Shown one piece after another: positions 1 through 8,118 of a stretch of DNA of 43,315 nt. This stretch comes from Pseudomonadota bacterium. GTDB taxonomy: Bacteria; Pseudomonadota; Gammaproteobacteria; Burkholderiales; Burkholderiaceae_D. The notes under the pieces are model-generated. The model searched no databases, had not been told where the DNA came from, and worked only from the letters and a program-made list of their open reading frames with translations. The stretch lies in contig JAFAGG010000043.1 of the NCBI GenBank assembly GCA_023422955.1, positions 1-43,315 of the forward strand, in the 5' to 3' direction. Made by a program: the position numbers and the translations under genes. The number at the start of each line of letters is the position of its first letter. The stretch's first letter is position 1.

Positions 1-32
1 AAGAAACCCATCCCCATCCCCCTCCCCACCTC

Positions 33-45
33 CCCCTTGAAGGGG
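33..45. repeat. Short GC palindrome
   Basis: CCCCTT-G-AAGGGG is a perfect inverted repeat with a single central base, inside a pyrimidine-rich run of CCCCATCCCC-type sequence. It lies upstream of the acyl-CoA dehydrogenase gene. It could be a copy of a dispersed intergenic palindrome or the end of a terminator for a gene outside the window. No second copy was seen here. No coding sequence is supported in positions 1-190. Confidence 0.4.
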
Positions 46-190
46 AAGGAGCTTCTCTCCCTCCGTTTTAAATCCCCATAGCTCATCTGTTTGAAGGCTC
101 CGTAGAGGCTTGGCAGGCTTTCGCCTCGCAGGTAGGATGACCCCATCCCCGGCGAAAATCCGCCAACCCTGTTTTCATTTCGGAGATGCC

Positions 191-1984
191 ATGACCTATG
201 CCGCACCCCTGAAAGACATGCAGTTCGTTCTCAATGAACTGGCCGGCCTGAATGAAGTTCAAGCCTTGCCCAACTGCGAAGAAGCAACGCCTGAGCTGGT
301 GGAAGCGGTGCTGCAGGAACATGCGAAATTCTGCAGCGAAGTGATTGCGCCGCTGAATGCGCCGGCGGATAAGAATCCGGGCGGGCTGGTGAATGGCGAA
401 GTGCAGACTGCCCAAGGATTCAAGGATGCCTTCCAGGCTTTCGTGGAAGGCGGCTGGCAGGGATTGCGTCATCCGGAAATTTTTGGCGGTCAGCATTTGC
501 CGAAAATCGTGGCGACACCCTGCATGGAAATGCTCAACGCGGCCAATCTCTCTTTCGCGCTGTGTCCCTTGCTGACCGATGGCGCGATCGAAGCGCTGAT
601 GCTGGCCGGCAGCGAGCAGCAAAAATCAACCTACCTGAACAAGCTGGTCGCAGGCGAATGGACCGGCACCATGAACCTGACCGAGCCGCAGGCGGGCTCT
701 GACCTGTCGCTGATCCGCACCCGTGCCGAACCGCAAGCCGATGGCACGCACAAGATTTTCGGCACCAAGATTTTCATCACCTACGGCGAGCACGATCTCG
801 CGGAAAACATCGTGCACCTGGTGCTGGCGCGAACGCCCGATGCGCCTCAAGGGGTAAAAGGCATCTCGCTGTTCGTGGTGCCGAAATTCCTGGTCAACGC
901 AGACGGCAGCCTGGGTGCGCGCAACGATGTACATTGCGTGTCGCTGGAACACAAGCTGGGCATCAAGGCCAGTCCGACAGCAGTATTGCAGTTCGGCGAT
1001 GAAGGCGGCGCAGTCGGCACGCTGGTCGGCGAAAAGAATCGCGGCCTGGAAACCATGTTCATCATGATGAATGCCGCGCGTTTTGCAGTCGGCGTTCAGG
1101 GCGTGGCGGTGGCGGAACGCGCGTATCAGCAGGCGGTTGGCTATGCGAAGGAACGCGTGCAGTCGCGCGACCCGGCCAGCGAATCGGACGAGCCGCTGAC
1201 CATCATCCATCAGCCCGATGTGCGGCGCATGCTGCTATCCATGCGCGCGCAGATCGAAGCGGCGCGTGCGTTGGCCTATGTGGGCGCGGCCGCTTCCGAT
1301 ATCGCGCAGCATCATCCTGACGAAGCAGAACGTAGGAAGCAGCAGGCTTTCTACGAATACCTGGTGCCCATCATCAAGGGCTGGTCGACAGAGATGGCGA
1401 TCGATGTGGCATCGACCGGCATACAGGTGCATGGCGGCATGGGTTATATCGAAGAGACCGGCGCGGCCCAGCACTATCGCGATGCGCGCATCCTGGCGAT
1501 TTATGAAGGCACGACGGCGATACAGGCCAATGACCTGCTGGCGCGCAAGACGGCGCGCGACGGCGGCAAGGTGGCCAGGGCCATGCTGGCTGAAATGCAG
1601 TCTATCGAGCGCCAGTTCGCCGCTGCCGAGCATACAGACTTGCAAGCCATAGCCAAGGGCCTTGCGCCAGCCTTGCAGGCTTATGAAGCCGCCGTCGATT
1701 TCATAGTGAAGACCCTGCCATCCGATCCGCATGCCGCTTACGCCGCAGGCGTGCCTTACCTGAAGCTGGCGGGCATCGTGCTGGGCGGCTGGCAAATGGC
1801 GAGAGCCGCCTTGATTGCCCATGAGCGCTTGCAGCAAGGTGGCAATGACGAGTCTTTCCTGAAAGCCAAAATCATCACTGCCCGTTTCTTTGCCGACCAT
1901 TTCCTGCCGCAGGCCGGCGCCCTCTGTACGGCCATCCTCCAGGGCAGTGCATACATGATGGCGCTGGACGAAAATCAATTCTGA
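191..1984 (+). CDS. Acyl-CoA dehydrogenase, DmdC-like large type
   Basis: FAD enzyme that introduces the alpha,beta double bond into an acyl-CoA and passes electrons to electron-transfer flavoprotein. The protein has 597 residues, longer than the roughly 390-residue classical acyl-CoA dehydrogenases. The extra C-terminal helical domain is typical of the 3-methylmercaptopropionyl-CoA dehydrogenase (DmdC)-like subfamily. Visible motifs are the flavin/substrate stretch GTMNLTEPQAGSDLS (about residues 159-173), GTKIFITYGEHD (about 191-202) and IYEGTTAIQANDL near residue 437. The Glu of YEGT (about residue 439) matches the catalytic base position. I chose the ATG at 191 because GGAGA lies just upstream and MTYAAPLKDM is the usual family N-terminus; the frame also stays open upstream to a TTG at 110. 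Substrate cannot be told from sequence; a medium- or long-chain acyl-CoA in beta-oxidation is as likely as a sulfur compound. Confidence 0.93.
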   Translation: MTYAAPLKDMQFVLNELAGLNEVQALPNCEEATPELVEAVLQEHAKFCSEVIAPLNAPADKNPGGLVNGEVQTAQGFKDAFQAFVEGGWQGLRHPEIFGGQHLPKIVATPCMEMLNAANLSFALCPLLTDGAIEALMLAGSEQQKSTYLNKLVAGEWTGTMNLTEPQAGSDLSLIRTRAEPQADGTHKIFGTKIFITYGEHDLAENIVHLVLARTPDAPQGVKGISLFVVPKFLVNADGSLGARNDVHCVSLEHKLGIKASPTAVLQFGDEGGAVGTLVGEKNRGLETMFIMMNAARFAVGVQGVAVAERAYQQAVGYAKERVQSRDPASESDEPLTIIHQPDVRRMLLSMRAQIEAARALAYVGAAASDIAQHHPDEAERRKQQAFYEYLVPIIKGWSTEMAIDVASTGIQVHGGMGYIEETGAAQHYRDARILAIYEGTTAIQANDLLARKTARDGGKVARAMLAEMQSIERQFAAAEHTDLQAIAKGLAPALQAYEAAVDFIVKTLPSDPHAAYAAGVPYLKLAGIVLGGWQMARAALIAHERLQQGGNDESFLKAKIITARFFADHFLPQAGALCTAILQGSAYMMALDENQF

Positions 1985-2048
1985 ATCGCTGTAACTTTTT
2001 GCCGGATTTCGCCCACTAAGCAGTATCGGTCCTCGGTGGGAGGAAATC

Positions 2049-2486
2049 ATGCGACAGCTTGCCTCAGGCTTGGCGGCCTGGATATTGGGAATCAGCCTGT
2101 TCTGGCCTTCCGGTAGTTTTGCCCAGGAACCGGCGGTGGATGAAAGCGATGCCATTCATGCCGTGGTGCAAATGCAGCTGGAAGCCTTTGCGATGGATGA
2201 TGCGGAAACCGCTTTCGAAATGGCCAGCGATGAAACCCAGGCCTTGCTGGGCAGCCCGCAAGCGTTGCTGGGTGTGGTGCGTGAATGGTATCCGGCGCTT
2301 TATCGTCCGCACAAGGCGGAATTTTCTTCTGCCGAAGTCGTGGGCGGCAATGCCGTGCAGGAAGTGGCGATTACCGATAGCAACGGCACCGTGTGGATCG
2401 CGATTTTCCTGATGACGCTGGATGATCACGCGAGCTGGAAAATCGACAGTTATCACCTGCTGGAAACGACCAGCGTGGAAATCTAG
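2049..2486 (+). CDS. Secreted DUF4864-type protein
   Basis: A 145-residue protein. Residues 1-25 form a signal peptide (one N-terminal Arg, hydrophobic core LAAWILGISLFW, cleavage probably after SFAQ), so it should be exported to the periplasm. The mature part starts with an acidic helix (DAIHAVVQMQLEAFAMDDAE), followed by a strand-rich region ending in WKIDSYHLLE. This pattern fits the DUF4864 family, whose fold resembles the cystatin/NTF2-like group. Function is unknown. A GGGAGGAAA ribosome binding site precedes the ATG. It follows the acyl-CoA dehydrogenase by 64 bases on the same strand and may be co-transcribed. Its stop codon overlaps the stop of the convergent minus-strand gene in the tetranucleotide CTAG. 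Confidence 0.8.
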   Translation: MRQLASGLAAWILGISLFWPSGSFAQEPAVDESDAIHAVVQMQLEAFAMDDAETAFEMASDETQALLGSPQALLGVVREWYPALYRPHKAEFSSAEVVGGNAVQEVAITDSNGTVWIAIFLMTLDDHASWKIDSYHLLETTSVEI

Positions 2487-2851
2487 CGTAGCCGCCCTAC
2501 ATAGGCTTGTCCTTCAGCTTCAGGCGCCGCAGCATCTGGTGAAGCCGGTAGTGAAGGCGCGGTGGATACCGGCGTTCTGGGCGCCAGCAGGGGTAAGGCT
2601 ACCTGCATCATGAAAAGGCCGCCTGTGCCGAAAAAAATCTCTCTGAGGCGCGTACAAATTTCCTGAAGCGCCGCATTCTCCATGTGCTCCGCCAGTTCCA
2701 GCACATGCCTGCAATAGTCCGGGTCGTGGCGCATGTACTCGATATCGGTTACTCGCCCCGTCTCGCGCCGCAGAATGACATGCAGGCGCCCCATCAGGGA
2801 AAAAGCCTGGGTGTCCAGTTGGGCCAGAGTGATGCGCTGCTGAGTATTCAT
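2483..2851 (-). CDS. Small unknown protein coupled to amtB
   Basis: A 122-residue protein that I do not recognise. Residues 1-85 look mainly alpha-helical and soluble (QQRITLAQLDTQAFSLMGRL, then DPDYCRHVLELAEHMENA), with a moderately hydrophobic stretch GTGGLFMMQVALPLLAP around 76-92. The tail (about 93-122) is rich in Pro, Ala and Ser and probably disordered. There is no signal peptide and no clear transmembrane helix. The start codon overlaps the amtB stop codon as ATGA, and GGGGAG lies 9-14 bases upstream, so it is probably translationally coupled to the transporter. The usual neighbour of amtB is the PII protein GlnK; this protein is not PII-like (no T-loop sequence, wrong pattern). A role in ammonium uptake is inferred from position only. 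Confidence 0.75.
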   Translation of the reverse strand: MNTQQRITLAQLDTQAFSLMGRLHVILRRETGRVTDIEYMRHDPDYCRHVLELAEHMENAALQEICTRLREIFFGTGGLFMMQVALPLLAPRTPVSTAPSLPASPDAAAPEAEGQAYVGRLR

Positions 2852-4224
2852 AGCACTTTCTCCCCGTGTTGCGTCAGATCCAGACCTTCGCGCTCCTGCT
2901 CAGCGGAAACACGCAAACCCACGGTCAGCGCGATGATGCCGAGCAGCGCTGCCGTCATGACGCCGGCATATACGCCTGTCACCGTCACGCCGTATAACTG
3001 GCTTGCCAGATTGCCCGTCGCACCGCCTATGCCTTCCAGCGCAAACACGCCGGTCAGTAGCGCGCCGGCTATGCCGGCAATGGCATGGACGCCGAACACA
3101 TCGAGCGAGTCGTCGTACCCCAGCATGAACTTTAAGGAGGTGGCCGCCCAATAGCAGAGCATGCCGGAAAACGCGCCGATAATCAGCGCGCCGCCGATGC
3201 CGACAAAACCCGCAGCAGGCGTGATGGCAACCAGCCCGGATACGGCACCCGACACCAGGCCGAGTACCGATGGCTTGCCGCGCTTGTGCCATTCAATCGT
3301 CATCCAGCTCAGCGCGCCAATTGCGGTAGCCGCCTGCGTAACCAGCATCGCATAACCAGCGCGGCCATCCGCTGCGACTGCGGAACCCGCATTGAATCCG
3401 AACCAGCCTACCCACAGCATGCAAGCACCCACTACGGTCAGGAGCAAATTGTGCGGCGGCATGGCTTCCCTGCCGAAGCCATTGCGCGGCCCCAGGATCA
3501 GCGCGGCGATCAGGCCCGAGATGCCCGCATTGATATGCACCACGGTCCCGCCCGCGAAGTCCAGCACGCCGTGGCTGGACAGCCAGCCGCCAGGGGCCCA
3601 CACCCAATGCGCGATGGGCACATATACCAGTAGCGACCACAGGGCGACAAACAGCAGTAGGGCGGAAAACTTCATGCGTTCCGCAAAAGCTCCGGTGATC
3701 AGGGCCGGCGTAATGATGGCAAAGCTCATCTGGAACATCATGAAAACGCTTTCCGGTATGGTCGGCGCAAGCGGGTGTACGGTGACGGTGCCGTTGGTAG
3801 TGGAGAGCCCCAGCCCTTCCAGCATCAGCCTGTCCAGTCCTCCCAGGAAGGGCGAGCCCGGTGTAAAGGCCAGGCTGTAACCCATCACGATCCACACCAG
3901 GCTGGCAACGCAGGCGGCAGCGAAGCTGTGTGCCATGGTGGTCAGTGCATTCTTGCGCCTGACCATGCCGGCGTAAAACAGCGCCAACCCGGGCAGCGTC
4001 ATGAACAGCACCAGCGTGGTAGCAGTCAGCATCCAGGCGGTATCGCCGCTATCGATCATTGCCGCATCTACCGGGCCAGGGCGGTGGGAAGAAAAAGCCG
4101 GTGCGGCCGACGAGATTTCCTGACCGGTTGCGATGTCCGGCATCAGCATCAGAAGCAGGCCCAATAAGGGAGAGAATTTAGCAGCCAGGAAAGCGCAACG
4201 GCCGGACGCTGTAAGGAAAGGCAT
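2848..4224 (-). CDS. amtB: Ammonium transporter AmtB
   Basis: Inner-membrane channel of the Amt/Mep/Rh family that takes up ammonium. The 458-residue protein begins with a signal-peptide-like segment (MPFLTASGRCAFLAAKFSPL), as expected for AmtB proteins whose N-terminus is periplasmic, followed by about 11 membrane helices. The two pore histidines are visible in VYVPIAHWVWAPGGWL and DSLDVFGVHAIAG, and the signature GWFGFNAGSA is present. I chose the ATG at 4224 because GCAGGAGTTGCC stands directly upstream; the frame is open further to 4440 but that part does not look like protein. It ends in ATGA overlap with the next gene. No glnK is adjacent. Expression under nitrogen control is expected from the family, but I did not identify a sigma-54 promoter. 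Confidence 0.96.
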   Translation of the reverse strand: MPFLTASGRCAFLAAKFSPLLGLLLMLMPDIATGQEISSAAPAFSSHRPGPVDAAMIDSGDTAWMLTATTLVLFMTLPGLALFYAGMVRRKNALTTMAHSFAAACVASLVWIVMGYSLAFTPGSPFLGGLDRLMLEGLGLSTTNGTVTVHPLAPTIPESVFMMFQMSFAIITPALITGAFAERMKFSALLLFVALWSLLVYVPIAHWVWAPGGWLSSHGVLDFAGGTVVHINAGISGLIAALILGPRNGFGREAMPPHNLLLTVVGACMLWVGWFGFNAGSAVAADGRAGYAMLVTQAATAIGALSWMTIEWHKRGKPSVLGLVSGAVSGLVAITPAAGFVGIGGALIIGAFSGMLCYWAATSLKFMLGYDDSLDVFGVHAIAGIAGALLTGVFALEGIGGATGNLASQLYGVTVTGVYAGVMTAALLGIIALTVGLRVSAEQEREGLDLTQHGEKVL

Positions 4225-4387
4225 GGCAACTCCTGCAGTAAGGGAAAACAGGGAGAAATATCCAACCTGTTTCCAGCAGGATTTATGCCACTGGGAAATG
4301 TCTTGTTTGGACGAAAAATTGCCGAAAGGGCACTGCGCTGGTGCGAATCTTAAAAGCCGGTGCTGCTTTTTTGGGCAGGCACCAGAC

Positions 4388-4804
4388 TTAACCGAAGGCG
4401 CCGCCGGTATAAAGCAAGTCCACGGTGCGAGCCAGTACAAAGAAGAAAAATGTCGTGCCCGTGCTGAAGGCCACGATCATGGTGATGATCAGCAGCCAGC
4501 GCGAGCCGCTGCGTTTGCCGGAATGCAGATTGAAGCGGGCATCCCATTTTTCATCGGGTGTCAGGCCTATGACCAGGGTTTCTATGGTGCTGATGAAAAC
4601 CGAGAGGATGAGCGGGCTGGTGGTCAGGATCCATGGCAAGTCCGGAGCCATCAATAGTGGCACTGCGGATAAGGGCAGCGTTGTCAGTCTTATCCATCCC
4701 CAGATGTCCTGCCATCCATAAAGATAAAAGCGGTGAAAGCCTATGCAGCCGAAAAAGGCGGTGAGCAGCGTGGCGAAGGTCTTGTTTTTATGAGACGCAT
4801 TCAT
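4388..4804 (-). CDS. TM2-domain membrane protein
   Basis: A 138-residue membrane protein. Near the N-terminus it has the TM2-domain pattern: charged KNKTFA, a helix, then GCIGFHRFYLYGWQDIWGW, a short loop and another helix. Two further hydrophobic segments follow (WILTTSPLILSVFIS and LLIITMIVAFSTGTTFFFF), so about four membrane helices in all. TM2 proteins are widespread in bacteria with no well-defined bacterial function. I start it at the ATG at 4804, just before the TM2 motif; the frame is open to 4867, and neither start has a strong ribosome binding site. It lies 163 bases upstream of amtB on the same strand. Positions 4805-5103 hold no gene, only the rpsP promoter candidate. Confidence 0.8.
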   Translation of the reverse strand: MNASHKNKTFATLLTAFFGCIGFHRFYLYGWQDIWGWIRLTTLPLSAVPLLMAPDLPWILTTSPLILSVFISTIETLVIGLTPDEKWDARFNLHSGKRSGSRWLLIITMIVAFSTGTTFFFFVLARTVDLLYTGGAFG

Positions 4805-5033
4805 GCGGGGCCAGGTAAATGACAGGAGCCGTATTGTACGGCAGCCATCATTGTTTTCCGGAGGCAAGAGGGTCTTTCCCGGCGAGGGCGGAACAATATC
4901 TGAAGTGCAGAGGTTTTAGTAGAGCGGCTTGCCCTATAATCTCGCCACTCTCCAGTTGGGAGAGATTCCGGAAAGCGATCGGGAAGAAGATGGCAGGCAG
5001 ATGGGAAGCAGGTGGCAAACGCACTCGCGGTAA

Positions 5034-5063
5034 TTGCCGCGGCACCCATTTTTAGGCTATACT
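5034..5063 (+). promoter_or_regulatory. Candidate sigma-70 promoter of the rpsP operon
   Basis: TTGCCG (5034-5039), an 18-base spacer and TATACT (5058-5063) resemble a sigma-70 promoter. It lies about 40 bases before the rpsP start, leaving a leader of roughly 33 bases. A second TATAAT at 4935-4940 lacks a good -35 partner. This is a match by eye, not a mapped start site. Confidence 0.45.
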
Positions 5064-5103
5064 TTACGGCTTTTTCCGGGTTCGTACACTTTTTGGAAAT
5101 ATT

Positions 5104-5358
5104 ATGGTCGTTATTCGTTTAGCTCGTGGTGGTGCAAAGAAGCGCCCCTTTTACAACATCGTCGCTACTGACTCGCGCAATCGCCGTGATGGCCGTTTCA
5201 TCGAGCGTATCGGTTTCTACAATCCGGTTGCATCCGGCAATGCGGAAACCCTGCGTATCGCTGAAGACCGTCTGAGCTACTGGCAAGGCGTGGGCGCGCA
5301 ATTGTCGCCTACCGTGGCTCGCCTGGTAGACCAGTCTGCGAAAAAAGCTGCTGCTTAA
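5104..5358 (+). CDS. rpsP: 30S ribosomal protein S16
   Basis: Small-subunit ribosomal protein S16, needed for assembly of the 16S rRNA 5' domain. The protein has 84 residues, normal for the family. The N-terminus MVVIRLARGGAKKRPFYNIV and the following DSRNRRDGRFIERIGFYNP are the S16 signature. It is the first gene of rpsP-rimM-trmD-rplS, a conserved proteobacterial operon. It lacks a strong Shine-Dalgarno sequence (GGAAATATT before the ATG). No oddities were seen. Confidence 0.98.
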   Translation: MVVIRLARGGAKKRPFYNIVATDSRNRRDGRFIERIGFYNPVASGNAETLRIAEDRLSYWQGVGAQLSPTVARLVDQSAKKAAA

Positions 5359-5384
5359 GTTTTCCTCGCTGCACGGCTGACGGG

Positions 5385-5912
5385 ATGTCTCTCCCTGACG
5401 ATCTGGTAATAGTCGGATATATCTCCGGTGCCTATGGCATCCGCGGCTGGGTACGGATAACTCCGTATTCAGGTGATGCGGATGCCTTGTTGCATGCAAA
5501 GACCTGGTGGCTGGACAAGCCCGAGGTACGCGACGTGGCCATGCTGGAGTCCAGGATCCATAGCGGAGACGTGGTCGCGCGCCTGATGGGCGTGGAAGAT
5601 CGCACGCAGGCTGAAGCGCTGAAAAGCGCGCAGGTGCAGATATCGCGCCGCCATTTTCCGCCGCTGGATGAGGGCGAGTTTTACTGGATCGACCTGATAG
5701 GTTCGGCGGTGGAAAATCTGCAGGGCGAAGTGCTGGGTACGGTGTCCGGATTGATGGACAACGGCGCCCACCCGATCCTGCAAGTGGCAATGCCGACGGC
5801 AGCGGAAGACAAGAAGCCGCAGGAATTATTGATCCCCTTCGTCGAGCAGTTCGTGAAGGATGTGGATCAGGCGAACAAGAAACTAACGGTTGATTGGGAA
5901 CGCGATTACTAG
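5385..5912 (+). CDS. rimM: Ribosome maturation factor RimM
   Basis: Assembly factor that binds ribosomal protein S19 and helps mature the 30S head. The 175-residue protein has the N-terminal RimM barrel (DLVIVGYISGAYGIRGWVRI, residues 5-24) and the C-terminal PRC-barrel-like domain beginning around GEFYWIDLIG. The C-terminal part has LLIPFVEQFVKDVD, as in the family. It starts 26 bases after rpsP and is followed after 42 bases by trmD, so it belongs to the operon. Confidence 0.97.
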   Translation: MSLPDDLVIVGYISGAYGIRGWVRITPYSGDADALLHAKTWWLDKPEVRDVAMLESRIHSGDVVARLMGVEDRTQAEALKSAQVQISRRHFPPLDEGEFYWIDLIGSAVENLQGEVLGTVSGLMDNGAHPILQVAMPTAAEDKKPQELLIPFVEQFVKDVDQANKKLTVDWERDY

Positions 5913-5954
5913 GCGTTCTCTTTTCATTGGACCGTCGCAGGGAAGGGGAGCGAT

Positions 5955-6704
5955 ATGCAATTTGACGTCGTGACGCTCTTTCCCGAAATGTTTGAAGCGG
6001 TGACGCGTTCGGGGATTACCCGGCGCGCGTTCGAGCAGGGCCGGTGCGGACTGGCCTTGTGGAATCCGCGGGATTTCACCATCGACAATTACCGTACCGT
6101 GGACGACCGGCCTTATGGCGGCGGACCCGGCATGGTGATGCTGGCCAGGCCGCTGGAAGCCGCGATAGAGGCAGCGAAGTCGCGCCAGACGGCACAAGGT
6201 GTTACCGCGCCGCGGGTGATTTACCTGTCGCCGCAAGGCCAGCCCCTGACCCACGAAAAAGTGGTGTCGCTGACGCAGCAGCCGGGCCTGGTGCTCTTGT
6301 GCGGAAGATATGAAGCAGTGGATCAGCGTTTGCTGGACCGCTGCGTGGATGAAGAAATCAGCCTCGGCGATTTCGTGCTGTCAGGCGGTGAATTGCCGGC
6401 GATGGCATTGATGGACGCAGTAATCCGGCAGGTGCCGGGCGTGCTGAATGACGAGGCGTCGGCGGTTGAGGACAGTTTCGTCAACGGCTTGCTCGATTGT
6501 CCGCATTACACGCGGCCCGAGGTCTATCAGAGCGTGCCGGTACCGCCGGTACTGATGGGCGGCAATCATGCCGAGATAGTCAAGTGGCGGCGCCAGCAGG
6601 CCTTGCAGGCGACGCTGCGCAAGCGGCCGGATCTGATCGCCGACGCCAGAGCAGCCGGCAGCTTGTCGGCGGCCGATGAAAAGTTTTTAAGCAGTTTGAA
6701 GTAA
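5955..6704 (+). CDS. trmD: tRNA (guanine37-N1)-methyltransferase TrmD
   Basis: Methylates G37 next to the anticodon of tRNAs reading CNN and related codons, using S-adenosylmethionine, and so prevents +1 frameshifting. The protein has 249 residues. It is a SPOUT-class enzyme: the knot region is visible as LLCGRYEAVDQRLLDRC followed by EISLGDFVLSGGELPAM. The conserved PYGGGPGMVM appears near residue 60. A GGGGAG ribosome binding site stands 6 bases before the ATG. It lies between rimM and rplS, as in most proteobacteria. Confidence 0.98.
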   Translation: MQFDVVTLFPEMFEAVTRSGITRRAFEQGRCGLALWNPRDFTIDNYRTVDDRPYGGGPGMVMLARPLEAAIEAAKSRQTAQGVTAPRVIYLSPQGQPLTHEKVVSLTQQPGLVLLCGRYEAVDQRLLDRCVDEEISLGDFVLSGGELPAMALMDAVIRQVPGVLNDEASAVEDSFVNGLLDCPHYTRPEVYQSVPVPPVLMGGNHAEIVKWRRQQALQATLRKRPDLIADARAAGSLSAADEKFLSSLK

Positions 6705-6796
6705 GCAGTAAGCGGTGATTCGTCACCATGTGTATAACCCCATCCTCTACTGGGCAAAAGATAAAGCGCCAGCAAGATGGTTTCAGGAGCTAGAAA

Positions 6797-7183
6797 ATGG
6801 ATCTGATCCAGCAACTCGAGCAAGAAGAAATTGCTCGTCTCAACAAGAACATCCCTGACTTCGCCCCCGGCGATACGGTGATCGTAAGCGTGAACGTGGT
6901 TGAAGGTACGCGCAAGCGCGCCCAGGCTTACGAAGGCGTAGTGATTGCCCGTCGCAATCGCGGTCTGAACTCCAACTTCATGGTGCGCAAGATCTCTTCC
7001 GGTGAAGGCGTGGAGCGTACGTTCCAGCTGTATTCGCCGCTGATCGCATCGATCGAAGTGAAACGCCGCGGTGATGTGCGTCGTGCCAAGCTGTACTACC
7101 TGCGCGACCGCTCCGGCAAGTCGGCACGTATCAAGGAAAAACTGCCTAGCCGTGGTGCGAAGAAAGCTGCAGCAGCAGAATAA
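6797..7183 (+). CDS. rplS: 50S ribosomal protein L19
   Basis: Large-subunit protein at the 30S-50S interface. The 128-residue protein carries the L19 pattern PDFAPGDTVIVSVNVVEGTRKR, then QAYEGVVIARRNRGLNSNFMVRKIS and AKLYYLRDRSGKSARIKEK. CAGGAG precedes the ATG. It is the last gene of the operon, 92 bases after trmD, and is followed by a strong intrinsic terminator. The Lys/Ala-rich tail is normal for beta-proteobacterial L19. Confidence 0.98.
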   Translation: MDLIQQLEQEEIARLNKNIPDFAPGDTVIVSVNVVEGTRKRAQAYEGVVIARRNRGLNSNFMVRKISSGEGVERTFQLYSPLIASIEVKRRGDVRRAKLYYLRDRSGKSARIKEKLPSRGAKKAAAAE

Positions 7184-7201
7184 TTGTTGCGGGCTTGACA
7201 C

Positions 7202-7231
7202 AAAAAGGGCGCTATCCGGCGCCCTTTTTTT
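7202..7231 (+). terminator. Intrinsic terminator of the rpsP-rplS operon
   Basis: GGGCGC (7207-7212), loop TATCCG and GCGCCC (7219-7224) form a GC stem that AAAAA/TTTTT extends on both sides, followed by seven T residues. It begins about 20 bases after the rplS stop. The A-run on the left makes it potentially bidirectional. Confidence 0.9.
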
Positions 7232-7293
7232 ATTGCCCTGCAGAAGTTGGACACTTCTTTCATAATGTCAGCTTCGAAACTCTTCCGCATTCA

Positions 7294-7965
7294 ATGACGT
7301 ACCCGATCTTCGATCCCCTGGCCGCGACCATAGACGCCATCACCGATGAGGCGCCGGTCCCGCAAGAAAGACTCACCGTTCACTGGCTGCGCGCCCGTTT
7401 TTCCAGCCCGCCGTCCTGGGCGCCGGAAAATACCGATGAGCTCGGTCAGCGGCAACAGCAGACCAATGCAAATGCCCGGCATGCTTCCGTGCTGCTTCCC
7501 CTGGTCCTGCGAGAAGACGGCTTGCATATCCTGCTGACCCGGCGTGCCAGCCATATGCATACGCATGCCAATCAGATCAGCCTGCCGGGCGGACGGCAGG
7601 AGCCCAGCGATGCCTCGACCGTGGAAACCGCCTTGCGGGAAGCCCAGGAAGAAATCGGCCTGCATCCGCGCCATGTCGAAATCATAGGCCTGCTGCCGGA
7701 ATACTGGACCAATTCGGGTTATCGCATCACACCGGTAGTGGGGCTGGTCAAGCCGCCGATCGTCCTGCAGCCCAACCCGGAAGAAGTGGAAGAAATTTTT
7801 GAAGTGCCGCTGTCCTTCCTGATGAATGGCATGAATCATCAGCGCCGCACCGCGCATTTTCCCAACGGAAGCCGCACCTTCTATGCCATGTCCTTCGATC
7901 GCTTCTTCATCTGGGGAGTGACCGCTACCATCCTGCGCAACCTGTTTCACTTTGTGCGCGCGTAA
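7294..7965 (+). CDS. Nudix CoA pyrophosphatase
   Basis: Nudix hydrolase expected to split coenzyme A or its esters into 3',5'-ADP and phosphopantetheine. The protein has 223 residues. The Nudix box is complete: GGRQEPSDASTVETALREAQ followed directly by EEIGL. The CoA-specific NuCoA motif is visible just before it, LLTRRASHMHTHANQISLPG, which separates this subfamily (E. coli NudL/YeaB) from ADP-ribose or dNTP hydrolases. I chose the ATG at 7294; the frame stays open upstream through the rplS terminator, which cannot be coding. No strong ribosome binding site is visible. Confidence 0.9.
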   Translation: MTYPIFDPLAATIDAITDEAPVPQERLTVHWLRARFSSPPSWAPENTDELGQRQQQTNANARHASVLLPLVLREDGLHILLTRRASHMHTHANQISLPGGRQEPSDASTVETALREAQEEIGLHPRHVEIIGLLPEYWTNSGYRITPVVGLVKPPIVLQPNPEEVEEIFEVPLSFLMNGMNHQRRTAHFPNGSRTFYAMSFDRFFIWGVTATILRNLFHFVRA

Positions 7966-8118
7966 AGCGCTTTGCCTTCATGCAGTATTCGGTCGGCCGA
8001 AAAGCGGCGCAAAAGAACGTAAAAATAAACGACAGGCGCAATAGGCGTTCTTTCTCCGATTGCTTCAAATGTTGCCCTGCGTTATCGTATGAAACGTCTT
8101 AGTTGCTGAAGGTCCGTG

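Noticed and set aside
110..190. N-terminal extension of the acyl-CoA dehydrogenase from a TTG
   Set aside because: The extra 27 residues do not look like the family and a Shine-Dalgarno sequence fits the ATG at 191.
4225..4440. Longer amtB reading frame
   Set aside because: The upstream part lacks protein character, and a strong ribosome binding site precedes the ATG at 4224.
7195..7293. N-terminal extension of the Nudix gene
   Set aside because: It would run through the rplS terminator; the family N-terminus fits the ATG at 7294.
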